A DNA stretch of 64,000 nt from Streptococcus ratti FA-1 = DSM 20564. Lineage in GTDB: Bacteria > Bacillota > Bacilli > Lactobacillales > Streptococcaceae. Made by a program: the position numbers and the translations under genes. A model generated the notes under the pieces. It did no database searches and had not been told where the DNA came from. It worked only from the letters and a program-made list of their open reading frames with translations. Numbering within the stretch: the stretch's first letter is position 1; every line of letters starts with the position of its first letter. Positions 55,845 through 64,000 of this stretch are shown in pieces. The stretch covers positions 1-64,000 of the forward strand of contig NZ_AJTZ01000004.1 in assembly GCF_000286075.1 (NCBI RefSeq). The letters run 5' to 3'.

Positions 55845-56552
55845 CTACTTGATTCCCTTCAATCTCTCTAAAACGACCGTATAGACATCTGTCAGCTCAC
55901 CCAGCCCGCGGCGGAAGACATCTTTATCCATATGATGTCCTTGTGCATCCCAAAGACGGCAGTTATCTGGCGAAAACTCATCTGCCAAGATAATTTTGCC
56001 ATCCTTGTCCTTACCAAATTCCAATTTAAAATCAATCAATTTAAGACCAATTTGGCTGAACCAATCTTTCAAAAGTTCATTAATACGACGTGTTTCTGCT
56101 TTGATATAGGCAATATCTTCATCATTTGCAATACCAAGGAATTTTACGTGTTCATCATTGATAAACGGATCATCCAAATCATCATTTTTGTAGTAAAATT
56201 CAACGATTGGCGTATCTAATTTAAGCCCTTCCTCAACACCAAAGCGTTTGGAAAAAGAGCCCGCTGTATAGTTACGAAGTACCACTTCAAGCGGAATAAT
56301 AGCAACTTTTTTATTTAGCTGTTTTGTATCTGAAATTTTCTCAATAAAGTGTGTTGCAATTCCTGCCGCATTTAATTTTTCAAAAATTAAAGACGAAATC
56401 TGATTATTTAACTGCCCCTTGCCCGCGATCTGCTCCTTTTTAACGCCGTTAAAAGCAGTCGCTTGATCCTTGTACTGTGCAATAATCACATTTTCGTCTT
56501 CTGTTGCAAAAATATCCTTAGCCTTACCCGAATAAATAAGTTCTCTGGTCAT
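55845..56552 (-). CDS. purC: SAICAR synthetase
   Basis: The 235-aa enzyme ([19 protein letters not shown]) joins CAIR and aspartate. [19 protein letters not shown] and [14 protein letters not shown] are the ATP and substrate motifs. First gene of the main purine operon. AAAGGCGAACAAT just before the ATG contains CGAAC and partly matches a PurBox. Confidence 0.98.
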   Translation of the reverse strand: MTRELIYSGKAKDIFATEDENVIIAQYKDQATAFNGVKKEQIAGKGQLNNQISSLIFEKLNAAGIATHFIEKISDTKQLNKKVAIIPLEVVLRNYTAGSFSKRFGVEEGLKLDTPIVEFYYKNDDLDDPFINDEHVKFLGIANDEDIAYIKAETRRINELLKDWFSQIGLKLIDFKLEFGKDKDGKIILADEFSPDNCRLWDAQGHHMDKDVFRRGLGELTDVYTVVLERLKGIK

Positions 56553-56555
56553 TAA

Positions 56556-56614
56556 ATTGTTCGCCTTTCATATATTCTACTTTAAATTTTAACACACAGA
56601 TTTCTATAATTCAA
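56556..56614 (-). promoter_or_regulatory. Promoter of the purine operon (purC) with weak PurBox-like site
   Basis: TTGAAT (56609-56614), 17 bp, TAAAAT (56586-56591). AAAGGCGAACAAT (56556-56568) overlaps the ribosome site and differs from AWWWCCGAACWWT at two places, so PurR control there is only possible. Confidence 0.6.
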
Positions 56615-56640
56615 GATTTAACAAACTTTGTTACAGAACA

Positions 56641-56679
56641 AAAATAAAATCGTTCGTTATTTGCGAACGATTTTATTTT
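56641..56679 (-). terminator. Terminator of the plsX-acp operon
   Basis: A perfect 16-bp stem, AAAATAAAATCGTTCG with CGAACGATTTTATTTT, loop of 7 nt. It overlaps the stop of the acyl carrier protein gene and separates it from purC. Confidence 0.85.
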
Positions 56680-56917
56680 AAAGCCTTTGTTCCAGATAAT
56701 CTGTCAATTCTCCCACAGTCTGGATATCTTCCACATCTTCATCAGAAATATCAAGATTAAATTCATCTTCTAAAGTAATGATAAACTCCACGAGAGCAAT
56801 CGAATCCATCCCTAGGTCGTCATGAAAAACGGTTTCTTTGCCTACCTTTAATCTTTCATCGTGCAGCTGTTGCTTAATCAAAGCAGAAAGCCTTGCAAAA
56901 ATCTCACCATTAGTCAT
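56678..56917 (-). CDS. acpP: Acyl carrier protein
   Basis: A 79-aa acidic four-helix protein; Ser39 in LGMDSIALVEF is the phosphopantetheine site. It is next to plsX (gap one base), so it likely serves in acyl-phosphate and phospholipid synthesis. It may be the second ACP of the cell, since streptococci also carry one in the fab cluster. Confidence 0.93.
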   Translation of the reverse strand: MTNGEIFARLSALIKQQLHDERLKVGKETVFHDDLGMDSIALVEFIITLEDEFNLDISDEDVEDIQTVGELTDYLEQRL

Positions 56918-56918
56918 G

Positions 56919-57917
56919 CTAATCCCCCTTTTTAGAAAATTCTCCTACTAATTGACCGACAACATCAGTCTCAAGCATCGTACGTATTTGCTTTATCGTG
57001 TAATAAACAGACTTGGCATCACTCGATCCATGACACTTAACAACTGGTGCTTTAAGCCCAAAAAGCACTGCGCCGCCGGCACCTGAATAATCTAAATTAT
57101 CTTTCAAATCATAAAGACTGTTTTTTAGTAAAAGGGCTCCCAATTTTGCTCTGACTCCTCCCTTTTTAATGGAAGTTTTCAACTGTCCCATAATACCAAG
57201 TGCCGTTCCTTCGATAGCCTTCAAGACTGCGTTTCCCGTGAAACCATCAGCGACAACCACATCGGCAACACCATTCATCAAATCACGCGCTTCAACATTG
57301 CCGATAAAATGAAGAGACTGATCAGCTGATAAGAGTTCAAAAGCTTCCTTACGCAGCGAGTCTCCCTTGGTTGATTCAGTTCCATTATTGAGCAGACCAA
57401 TACGCGGTTGAGCAATACCGCGGACATTTTGAGCATAAAAAGAACCCAAAATAGCATACTGATACAGATGGCGGGCCGTATTTTCAGCATTAGCTCCCAA
57501 ATCAAGCATGTCAAATCCCTGACCGTTAACCGTCGGCAGAGTTGACATCAACCCCGGACGGTCAATATTTTTAATGCGGCCGACAACAAAAAGACCGGCT
57601 GCCAGCAGAGCTCCTGTATTTCCCGCAGAAAGCACAGCGTCGGCTTTACCATCTTTAACCGCCTGCGCTCCTAAAATCATAGAAGCCTGCTTTTTCTTGC
57701 GGACAGCCTTGGCTGGCTCATCATCTGAATTAATTTTTTCATCGGTATGAACAATCGTAACCCGTTCATTTGCCTGAAGATAGGGCCTAATCTTAGCTTC
57801 ATCTCCATAGAGCTGAATTTCAATATCAGGAAACTCTGCCAAAGCCTGATTAACCCCTTCAATAATAGCCTGAGGTGCGTTGTCTCCCCCCATAGCATCA
57901 ACTGCAATTTTTTTCAT
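56919..57917 (-). CDS. plsX: Phosphate acyltransferase PlsX
   Basis: The 332-aa enzyme ([21 protein letters not shown]) makes acyl-phosphate from acyl-ACP for Pls[15 protein letters not shown] and [13 protein letters not shown] are family motifs. Its own promoter (TGGTATAAT near 57948-57956) lies upstream. Confidence 0.97.
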   Translation of the reverse strand: MKKIAVDAMGGDNAPQAIIEGVNQALAEFPDIEIQLYGDEAKIRPYLQANERVTIVHTDEKINSDDEPAKAVRKKKQASMILGAQAVKDGKADAVLSAGNTGALLAAGLFVVGRIKNIDRPGLMSTLPTVNGQGFDMLDLGANAENTARHLYQYAILGSFYAQNVRGIAQPRIGLLNNGTESTKGDSLRKEAFELLSADQSLHFIGNVEARDLMNGVADVVVADGFTGNAVLKAIEGTALGIMGQLKTSIKKGGVRAKLGALLLKNSLYDLKDNLDYSGAGGAVLFGLKAPVVKCHGSSDAKSVYYTIKQIRTMLETDVVGQLVGEFSKKGD

Positions 57918-57947
57918 TTTTCTTTCCTTTTTTACAATTATCCTTAA

Positions 57948-58005
57948 TTATACCACGAACAAAAGGTCTTTAAACGTTACAAAAAAATAACAAATAGACC
58001 TAAGT
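57948..58005 (-). promoter_or_regulatory. plsX promoter and recO terminator-like hairpin
   Basis: AGGTCT and AGACCT pair (about 57967-58005), followed by TTTTG, a plausible recO terminator. TGGTATAAT directly after it serves plsX. Confidence 0.5.
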
Positions 58006-58043
58006 TACACAAGCTGCAGATTAGAACATAACATATTCATTCC

Positions 58044-58805
58044 CTAATCCTTTTTCATGACACTACCCCATTTGTCCAGGTCATCAATGAATTTTTTACT
58101 TTTTAGATGAAGGCCCACATAATCTTCATAAAGCGCATCAATGAAGGTTCGAAGCTTTCTCTTCATTTCTGATTTTACAGAAATAGTCTTTAAATCCTCG
58201 AAACGAAGAGACTGAAAACGATCCAATAAATAAGGCACATTAGGATCCAAGTGACTGCGATGCTCATCTTTTTCATAATGTTCCGGACACAGCAATCCAG
58301 AATAACGGTGAGAAAAGTCAAAAGCCAAACCCACACGGTGGCAAATACAGCATTCATGAAAATTGAGCTGAACGCCAAAACGTTCCAAAATCTGAATTTC
58401 AAAGATATTCGTCAGGATTTCATAATCAAGACCCTCATCCATTAACTCCAATGTTTTAACCAGAAAGGCAAAAAGACTGGCATCAAAGCTGGCATCTGGA
58501 AGGGCAGCATCTGTCAAAGCCACAAGGTAGCTAGCATAGGCCAATTTATAAATATCGGCATTAATTTCCTTAAAAAGAGAAACTTCCTTATAATCCTCTA
58601 TATAAGAAAGTCCTGTATCGTTAATCTTTAAGATGAAATCAGCCACAGTCAGCGGCTGAATAACCGAGGACAGCTTTGAATTGCCGGCATGGCGCACAAA
58701 AAACATATGCTTGCCTGAACTTTCCGTAAAAATTTTGACTAGTTTATCGTCCTCACGGAAAGGGCGGTTGTAAAGCACTAAACCTCTGGTTTCCTTAGTC
58801 TGCAT
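58044..58805 (-). CDS. recO: DNA repair protein RecO
   Basis: The 253-aa protein has an N-terminal OB fold ([20 protein letters not shown]) and a zinc part ([11 protein letters not shown], later LLCPEH). RecO loads RecA onto gaps with RecR. Its start overlaps the aminotransferase stop by 11 bases. Confidence 0.96.
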   Translation of the reverse strand: MQTKETRGLVLYNRPFREDDKLVKIFTESSGKHMFFVRHAGNSKLSSVIQPLTVADFILKINDTGLSYIEDYKEVSLFKEINADIYKLAYASYLVALTDAALPDASFDASLFAFLVKTLELMDEGLDYEILTNIFEIQILERFGVQLNFHECCICHRVGLAFDFSHRYSGLLCPEHYEKDEHRSHLDPNVPYLLDRFQSLRFEDLKTISVKSEMKRKLRTFIDALYEDYVGLHLKSKKFIDDLDKWGSVMKKD

Positions 58806-59970
58806 ACTGCTCCATAAATTCTTTCAAGCGTTCCATTGCTTCCTTAATCGTTTCCATACTTGCTGCATAAGAAATTCTAATATAGCCTTCTCCGTATTTA
58901 CCAAAAGCAACACCTGGAATGAAGGCTACAGCCTTTTCTCTAGCAAAATCCTGCAAAAATTTAAAGGAATCCTGATTCTTTTCAGCAGGGATTTTAGCGA
59001 AAATATAAAAAGCTCCGTCCGGTTTAATAATTTTAAAGCCCATATCTTCCATTTTTTCAATGATATAATCCCTGCGCTTGATGTATTCTGCCTTCATTGG
59101 CAAAGCATCATCTTTACCATTTACCAAAGCTTCAATGGCTGCATATTGCACATTGGTAGTTGCCGCAGTTACCAAATACTGATGGCTCTTAATCAATTGC
59201 GCCGTTAAAAGAGCGGGGGCAAAAAGCAAGCCTAAGCGCCAGCCCGTCATAGCATGTGACTTTGACAAACCAGATATAAGGATCGTCTGTTCCGGCAGGT
59301 ATTCTGCAATCGAAACATGACTTTCTTCAGTATAGGTTAATTCCGCATAAACCTCATCACTGATGACAAAAATATCGTATTTTTTAAGAACAGCAGCCAA
59401 ATCCTTTATTTGCTGGCGCGAATACGTAACGCCTGTCGGATTAGTAGGATAGTTAAGAATAACTGCTTTTAGCGCTGCTCCTTCATCTACGATGGCCTTT
59501 TCAAGCATTTCAGGGGTCAGCACAAAGTCGTTGGCTCTCGTATCAATTTCAACGATATCTCCTCCGACCAAATTAACAATAGGCTCATAGCCAGGATAAG
59601 CAGGGGCTGGCAAAAGAACTTTATCCCCAGGTTCTATAATAGCCGTTAAGGTGGCTGAGAGAGCTTCAGTGGCACCGATGGTAACTAAAATTTCATTATC
59701 TGGATTGTAGTTTAGATGATATTTTTCACTGACAAAAGCACTGGCTGCCTGCCTCAGCTCCAAGAGTCCAGCCATACCGGTGTAATGACTTTTATCAGCA
59801 TCAATCGCCTTTTTGGCAGCTTCCTTGATATGTTCTGGTGTTGCAAAATCCGGTTCTCCCAAAGTTAATTTTAAAATTCCCGGAATATCTGAAATTGATT
59901 GATCAAACTGGCGAATCATAGAGACTTCGATTCGGTCTAAATTCTTATTAAAACGTTTACTCAAATCCAT
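58795..59970 (-). CDS. araT: Class I/II aminotransferase (aromatic type)
   Basis: The 391-aa PLP enzyme has [12 protein letters not shown] near residue 175 and the PLP lysine in [15 protein letters not shown] (near 235). In lactic acid bacteria the homologue is called aromatic aminotransferase; aspartate or other substrates are possible. Coupled to recO. Confidence 0.88.
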   Translation of the reverse strand: MDLSKRFNKNLDRIEVSMIRQFDQSISDIPGILKLTLGEPDFATPEHIKEAAKKAIDADKSHYTGMAGLLELRQAASAFVSEKYHLNYNPDNEILVTIGATEALSATLTAIIEPGDKVLLPAPAYPGYEPIVNLVGGDIVEIDTRANDFVLTPEMLEKAIVDEGAALKAVILNYPTNPTGVTYSRQQIKDLAAVLKKYDIFVISDEVYAELTYTEESHVSIAEYLPEQTILISGLSKSHAMTGWRLGLLFAPALLTAQLIKSHQYLVTAATTNVQYAAIEALVNGKDDALPMKAEYIKRRDYIIEKMEDMGFKIIKPDGAFYIFAKIPAEKNQDSFKFLQDFAREKAVAFIPGVAFGKYGEGYIRISYAASMETIKEAMERLKEFMEQYAD

Positions 59971-60033
59971 AAAACACCTCTTACAACTATATTATCATTA
60001 TTATACACCAAAAAATCTGCTTTTTCACCCCAT

Positions 60034-60062
60034 AAAAAAATCGCTGAACAGCGATTTTCTTT
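60034..60062 (-). terminator. Terminator of prs
   Basis: AAAATCGCTG/CAGCGATTTT with a 2-nt loop and T-run, at the prs stop. Confidence 0.8.
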
Positions 60063-61030
60063 TATTGTGGAAAAGTAAACTCAAATAAAGGCGAGAGCGG
60101 TCGTTTTTCGTGCACACGAATAATGGCTTCTGAAATTAAATCAGCAATCGAAATTTGCTCAATCTTATCGATCAAACGTTCTTGCGGTAAATCAATAGTA
60201 TCCAAAACAACCAGTTTTTCAATGGCAGAATTCTGAATATTATCCAAAGCAGGACCTGACAGCACAGGATGGGTGCAGGAAGCATAAACAGCTGTTGCAC
60301 CGGCTGCAGCAAGAGCATCGGCAGCATGGGCAATCGTTCCTGCTGTATCAATCATATCATCAATTAAAATACAGGTTTTCCCGGAAACATGCCCAATAAT
60401 ATTCATAACTTCACTGGTATTCATTTTATTGACATTTCGCCGCTTATCAATAATAGCAATCGGCGTTTGGAGGAACTGAGCCAGTTTGCGGGCTCGCGTA
60501 ACACCGCCATGGTCAGGACTGACGACAACATAGTCACTGCCGCACATGCCGCGGCGGACAAAATAATCAGCAATCAAAGGCGCTCCCATCAAGTGGTCAA
60601 CAGGTATATCAAAGAATCCTTGGATTTGTGCTGCATGCAAGTCTACAGTCAAAAGACGGTCAACACCTGCTACTGCAAGCATATTGGCAACTAATTTGGA
60701 GGTAATTGGTTCACGGGCACGTGCTTTTCGGTCTTGGCGGGCATAGCCATAGTAAGGCATGACAACACTGATTGTTTCAGCACTGGCACGTTTAAGAGCA
60801 TCAACCATAATTAAAATTTCCATTAAATGATAATTGACCGGTGAGCTGGTTGACTGCAAAATAAAAACATGTTTCCCACGAATGGATTCTTCGATATTAA
60901 CCTGAATTTCTCCATCAGAAAATTGACGGACCGTTGATTTCCCAAGACTGATTCCGATAGTTTTGGCTACTTTTTCTGCTAATTCTTTGTTTGAAGACAG
61001 AGCAAACAATTTTAAATTAGAATACGACAT
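60062..61030 (-). CDS. prs: Ribose-phosphate pyrophosphokinase
   Basis: The 322-aa PRPP synthase has [34 protein letters not shown] and the PRPP loop [14 protein letters not shown] (near residue 220). It supplies PRPP to PurF, linking it to the purine blocks. Transcribed alone from TTGAAA-17-TAAAAT. Confidence 0.97.
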   Translation of the reverse strand: MSYSNLKLFALSSNKELAEKVAKTIGISLGKSTVRQFSDGEIQVNIEESIRGKHVFILQSTSSPVNYHLMEILIMVDALKRASAETISVVMPYYGYARQDRKARAREPITSKLVANMLAVAGVDRLLTVDLHAAQIQGFFDIPVDHLMGAPLIADYFVRRGMCGSDYVVVSPDHGGVTRARKLAQFLQTPIAIIDKRRNVNKMNTSEVMNIIGHVSGKTCILIDDMIDTAGTIAHAADALAAAGATAVYASCTHPVLSGPALDNIQNSAIEKLVVLDTIDLPQERLIDKIEQISIADLISEAIIRVHEKRPLSPLFEFTFPQ

Positions 61031-61058
61031 AATTCCTCCAAAGTTTTAATCCCTTACC

Positions 61059-61087
61059 ATTTTATCGTTTTTAGGGTAATTTTTCAA
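61059..61087 (-). promoter_or_regulatory. Promoter of prs
   Basis: TTGAAA (61082-61087), 17 bp, TAAAAT (61059-61064). Confidence 0.7.
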
Positions 61088-61118
61088 TTAGATTTACGAG
61101 GATATTTTTAGAAAAAAT

Positions 61119-61147
61119 AAAAAGATAAGACGTATCTTATCTTTTTT
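61119..61147 (-). terminator. Terminator of pcsB
   Basis: AAAGATAAGA/TCTTATCTTT hairpin with A and T runs, 11 bp past the pcsB stop. Confidence 0.8.
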
Positions 61148-61157
61148 ACACAACTTT

Positions 61158-62519
61158 TTAGTTTGGATAGATGTAGCTTACACTTCCTGGATTGAACCAT
61201 CCACGGTAGTTACCGATAGATTGGTTACCATTATAATTAGCTTCTTGAACTTGAATTTGACCGCCTTGAACACCTGTAACATAAGCCACGTGTCCATAGC
61301 CGCCATCGTTCCATACTGCTACAGCACCAGCTGTAGGTGTAGAACCAACTCTGTATCCGGCTGCTGCTGCACTGGCTGCCCATTGGCCGCCATTACCCCA
61401 GTAGTTGCCAACCCAAGGAGCTAATGATTTAACACCCCAAGTACATTGACCAACTGGATATGTATTTGCAGAAGAAGTATTGGATGACGCTGTTGTTGTG
61501 GATGCTGCTGCCGTACTTGCAGTTGACTGCTGTGTCTGCGCTGCACTTTGCTGTCCTGCATTATTATTAGTAGCTGCTGCTTGTGTAGTAGATTCACTTG
61601 CTTGTGCTGCTGGAGCAGTTTGCTCTTGTGTTTGCTGTGCTTGTGAAGATTGTTCTTGATTAACAGCTTGTTCTTGATTGTTGGTTTGAGAATTGGCATC
61701 AGCAGCTGGCTGTGCTTCTTGGTTTTGTTGATTAGTCGCTGCTTGCTGCTGTGCTTGCGCAGCCTGTTCTTGTAAAGCTTTAGCTTCAGCCGCTGCTTTA
61801 GCTTCGGCTGCTGCTTGTGCTGCTGCTGCCTGACGAGCTGCCTCTTCAGCTGCTGCTTTTTGAGCAACCAAGGTAGCTTTTTGATTTTGTGCAGTTGATA
61901 ATTCAGCTTGCAAGTTTAATTGTGCTGCTTCCAATTGTGCTTTTTGTGTTGTTAAAGCATTTGTATTTTGAGTAATTGTTGCTTGGTTAGCTGCAACAGT
62001 GTTAATCGCTGCTTGATTTTCCTGTTGTTTTTGTTCAACAGCTGCTTTATCTTGCTCTTGCTGTTTAAGCATTTTTTTATTTGCTGAAACAACTTCACGG
62101 ATAGCTGAAACGCGGTTAATAGCATCAGAAACTGATTTTGAATTAACAATAGCGTTGATATAGCTTGCAGCTGCATTACTCTTTTGGGCGCTGCGAGCTT
62201 GTTTTTTCAAAGATTCATTGCGAGCAACAATCTTATTTGAAAGGGTTTGAATTTCTTTCCCTAAAACAACAGATTGAGCTTCAAGTTTTTGGTTTTCAGC
62301 TTGCAGTTGTGCCTGCTGTGTCTGCAAAGCACTGACTTGTCCCTGAATAGTATTAACTTGTGTCTGAGCTGCCTGCTGTTGAGCAGTCAAATTATTAATT
62401 TTAGCATCTTGCGACGCGATTTGTGAATCAAAATCATCAGCACTCACAGATGACAGTACTGTCGCAGAACTAAGTGTTACACCACTAACTAAAACTGCAG
62501 ATAAAATTCTTTTTTTCAT
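61158..62519 (-). CDS. pcsB: Secreted CHAP amidase/endopeptidase PcsB (GbpB)
   Basis: The 453-aa protein has a signal peptide (1-27, cut after SVSA), a coiled coil (about 30-225), an Ala/Gln/Ser-rich linker (about 225-345) and a CHAP domain (about 350-453) with Cys in [12 protein letters not shown] and His in [10 protein letters not shown]. It splits peptidoglycan at the division site with FtsEX. The S. mutans homologue, GbpB, is essential or nearly so. A WalR-type box lies upstream. Confidence 0.96.
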   Translation of the reverse strand: MKKRILSAVLVSGVTLSSATVLSSVSADDFDSQIASQDAKINNLTAQQQAAQTQVNTIQGQVSALQTQQAQLQAENQKLEAQSVVLGKEIQTLSNKIVARNESLKKQARSAQKSNAAASYINAIVNSKSVSDAINRVSAIREVVSANKKMLKQQEQDKAAVEQKQQENQAAINTVAANQATITQNTNALTTQKAQLEAAQLNLQAELSTAQNQKATLVAQKAAAEEAARQAAAAQAAAEAKAAAEAKALQEQAAQAQQQAATNQQNQEAQPAADANSQTNNQEQAVNQEQSSQAQQTQEQTAPAAQASESTTQAAATNNNAGQQSAAQTQQSTASTAAASTTTASSNTSSANTYPVGQCTWGVKSLAPWVGNYWGNGGQWAASAAAAGYRVGSTPTAGAVAVWNDGGYGHVAYVTGVQGGQIQVQEANYNGNQSIGNYRGWFNPGSVSYIYPN

Positions 62520-62554
62520 TACAAATATAACTCCTTTTTCGATAAGACTTTATC

Positions 62555-62598
62555 ATTATATCAAAAAAAGCCGTTTTATATATTACGGCATTATTACA
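62555..62598 (-). promoter_or_regulatory. WalR (VicR) box and -10 of pcsB
   Basis: TGTAAT-AATGC-CGTAAT (62582-62598) fits TGTWAH-N5-TGTWAH with one mismatch. TATAAT (62555-62560) follows. PcsB is a known VicRK/WalRK target in streptococci. The box overlaps the mreD terminator. Confidence 0.75.
62563..62589 (-). terminator. Terminator of mreCD
   Basis: GCCGT/ACGGC with an A/T-rich loop, followed by TTTTTTT. It shares its left arm with the WalR box of pcsB. Confidence 0.65.
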
Positions 62599-62615
62599 TT
62601 TTTATTTAAAAAGCT

Positions 62616-63137
62616 TTAACGACGCCTTTCAAGATAGATCTTCTCTAATAATTTTTGCAGTAAAAGAAAGGCAAGCGTATTGAAAATCAATGACGGTGCT
62701 AAATTATAAGTGATAAAATCATTTAAAGGATAGGCTGTTAACTGATAAAAATAGGCTATGGCAATACTAGTAAAATCAAGAAAGAAAAGCAAGATAAAGA
62801 AAACCAGGAAACGTGAAAGGGGCCGTTCGCTGCTGACATGCTTCCAGATTTTAATCATGACGACCGCTATCAGCGGAAACAGCAGTGTCATGATGCCAAA
62901 ATTATAGATTCCCAAATAGTAAAAATCATAGATAATCCCTAAAAGAAAAGCCAAGATAAAAACAAAATAAGGATTAAAAATAATTGTGTAAAATAAGAAA
63001 AGAAGAATTAAAAGATGACTGGAAACAATAAACTGATTGTGGAAGAGAATCCGCAACAATAGCGACAAATGCCCGTCCAAAAGCAAGAGAAGGAAAGCTA
63101 ACAAAACAGCAAAAGGTTTATTTTTAAAGACAGACAT
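62616..63137 (-). CDS. mreD: Rod-shape-determining protein MreD
   Basis: The start is MSVFKNKPFAVLLAFLL (173 aa). Five to six hydrophobic segments, highly Leu/Phe-rich, ending LEKIYLERRR. Membrane partner of MreC in lateral wall synthesis. Follows mreC by one base. Confidence 0.93.
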   Translation of the reverse strand: MSVFKNKPFAVLLAFLLLLLDGHLSLLLRILFHNQFIVSSHLLILLFLFYTIIFNPYFVFILAFLLGIIYDFYYLGIYNFGIMTLLFPLIAVVMIKIWKHVSSERPLSRFLVFFILLFFLDFTSIAIAYFYQLTAYPLNDFITYNLAPSLIFNTLAFLLLQKLLEKIYLERRR

Positions 63138-63138
63138 G

Positions 63139-63957
63139 TTAATCACCTACCAAGGTTACATGAGAAATATCTGACAAATCAATCGCTGGTTTGACAATGA
63201 TTTTTCGCGAAAGATTGTTAGAATTATCTTCTTCAGAGACAACTTTACCAACAGAAATTCCTTCCGTACTCTGACCGTCCAAACCGCTGGTTGTAACAGC
63301 ATCACCCTTTTGAACTTTGAGAGAGGAGGTCAGCTGTGTAATTTCAAAAGTTCTGGATTCAATATCATAATGCGTTAAAATACCAAAAACATCACCCTTT
63401 TTAGCGGTAATTTTAACAGGAATTTCATCCATATTTTTAGTATTAGAAAGTAACTTTACAGAACTTGAACCGGCGGTTGTTTGAGCAACTTTTCCGACTA
63501 AACTGCCATTGGAAAGAACCAGCATATTTTTAGTAACCCCATCTTTTTCTCCTAAATCTATAGTTAGAACATCGAGCCAAGAGACAGGTGAGCGAACGAT
63601 AACTTTGGAAGACAAAACTGTTTGATCAGGAAAAGATTCCTTAATTTTTAGAGTTTTCCGAAGAGCTGTATTTTCTTCTTTTAGTTTTTCTATTTCGCTT
63701 TGCTGCCCTTCGAATTGTTCCACTTTGCGCTTTAATGATTTATTTTCCGAATTTGTCTTAAACAACTGTTTGGTGCCATCAATCAATTGAAATGGTAAAT
63801 TCAAAATTTCATCAACACTGGAAACCGCGGTATTAACTGGCTTAGACACTGATTTTATAACAATGGAATCTTGAAAAATAAAAAAAAGTCCTATTGCAAT
63901 TGCCAGCAATGCCGTAACAACAAAAACAATAAAACGTGATAATCTCATTTTTTTCAT
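63139..63957 (-). CDS. mreC: Cell shape protein MreC
   Basis: I start at ATG 63957 (MKKMRLSRFIVF, 272 aa), with GGGTGGT before it. One membrane helix (about 10-28), a coiled coil (about 65-105, KSLKRKVEQFEGQQSEIEKL) and a beta-rich extracellular part (VRSPVSWLDVLTIDLGEKDGV). It scaffolds wall synthesis. First gene of the unit. Confidence 0.94.
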   Translation of the reverse strand: MKKMRLSRFIVFVVTALLAIAIGLFFIFQDSIVIKSVSKPVNTAVSSVDEILNLPFQLIDGTKQLFKTNSENKSLKRKVEQFEGQQSEIEKLKEENTALRKTLKIKESFPDQTVLSSKVIVRSPVSWLDVLTIDLGEKDGVTKNMLVLSNGSLVGKVAQTTAGSSSVKLLSNTKNMDEIPVKITAKKGDVFGILTHYDIESRTFEITQLTSSLKVQKGDAVTTSGLDGQSTEGISVGKVVSEEDNSNNLSRKIIVKPAIDLSDISHVTLVGD

Positions 63958-64000
63958 TTTAACCACCCGCACACAAGCTATAAATAAAACGAGATATCAA

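Noticed and set aside
56556..56679. CGTTCG...CGAACG palindrome as a PurR operator for purC
   Set aside because: It is fully explained as the terminator of the acp gene; spacing and flanks do not fit a PurBox pair.
1..64000. CRISPR array, rRNA, tRNA, riboswitch or replication origin
   Set aside because: No regularly spaced repeats, no cloverleaf or rRNA segments and no DnaA-box cluster were seen on reading both strands.

Overview
The window is a stretch of a low-GC Firmicute chromosome that I read as Streptococcus. The evidence is the streptococcal order mreC-mreD-pcsB-prs-araT-recO-plsX-acpP-pur genes, a single-chain 1241-aa PurL, a ComR/ComS pair whose peptide has the WW-type XIP ending, and an intact S10-spc-alpha operon. 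Gene content is closest to the mutans/pyogenic branch, but I do not name a species. Every gene I accept lies on the minus strand, so transcription runs from high to low coordinates. No rRNA, tRNA, CRISPR array or intact insertion sequence was seen.

Layout in transcription order (right to left). 64.0-61.1 kb: cell shape and wall genes mreC, mreD and pcsB. 61.0-56.7 kb: prs, an aminotransferase, recO, plsX and an acyl carrier protein. 56.6-46.7 kb: the first purine block, purC-purL-purF-purM-purN-purH, with a 58-aa membrane protein between purN and purH. 46.6-33.8 kb: an accessory block holding a LysM surface protein, a broken FGGY kinase, an NRAMP-like transporter with the 5-oxoprolinase genes pxpB-pxpC-(dead accC-like)-pxpA, a RelE/RelB pair, an Abi gene killed by an amber codon, and an OLD-like ATPase with a Dam-type methylase. 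33.6-30.5 kb: the second purine block purD-purE-purK. 30.5-27.1 kb: a second, mostly AT-rich cargo block. 27.1-23.4 kb: purB, comR, comS, ruvB. 23.3-17.0 kb: a phosphatase, a MORN protein, an OatA-like acyltransferase, a 27-codon peptide gene, thrC and a MATE exporter. 16.8-1.5 kb: the 29-gene ribosomal protein operon. 1.25-0 kb: a glutamate-cysteine ligase-like gene cut by the window edge.

Main points of interest. (1) The competence regulator ComR has no ATG/GTG/TTG start in register; homology and the promoter position place initiation at an ATT codon. Its stop codon lies inside the 20-bp ComR operator of comS. (2) Two dispersed copies of a ~115-bp unit have the architecture of CiaR-dependent small RNAs: TTTAAG-N5-CTTAAG box, 10 nt, TATACT, a pyrimidine-rich transcript of about 80-87 nt with anti-Shine-Dalgarno segments, and a terminator. 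(3) The ATPase of the ATPase/methylase pair ends at a run of seven A residues, and a -1 shift there adds about 64 residues and brings its stop codon over the methylase start. (4) The accC-like gene of the oxoprolinase cluster keeps its length but has lost the biotin carboxylase catalytic loop. (5) At least eight copies of a small intergenic repeat occur, four of them in gaps of the ribosomal protein operon. (6) Scars of purK and purM ends mark recombination in the purine region. (7) A 27-codon hydrophobic peptide gene with its own promoter and terminator lies upstream of thrC.

All assignments come from reading the sequence and translations; no database search was run.
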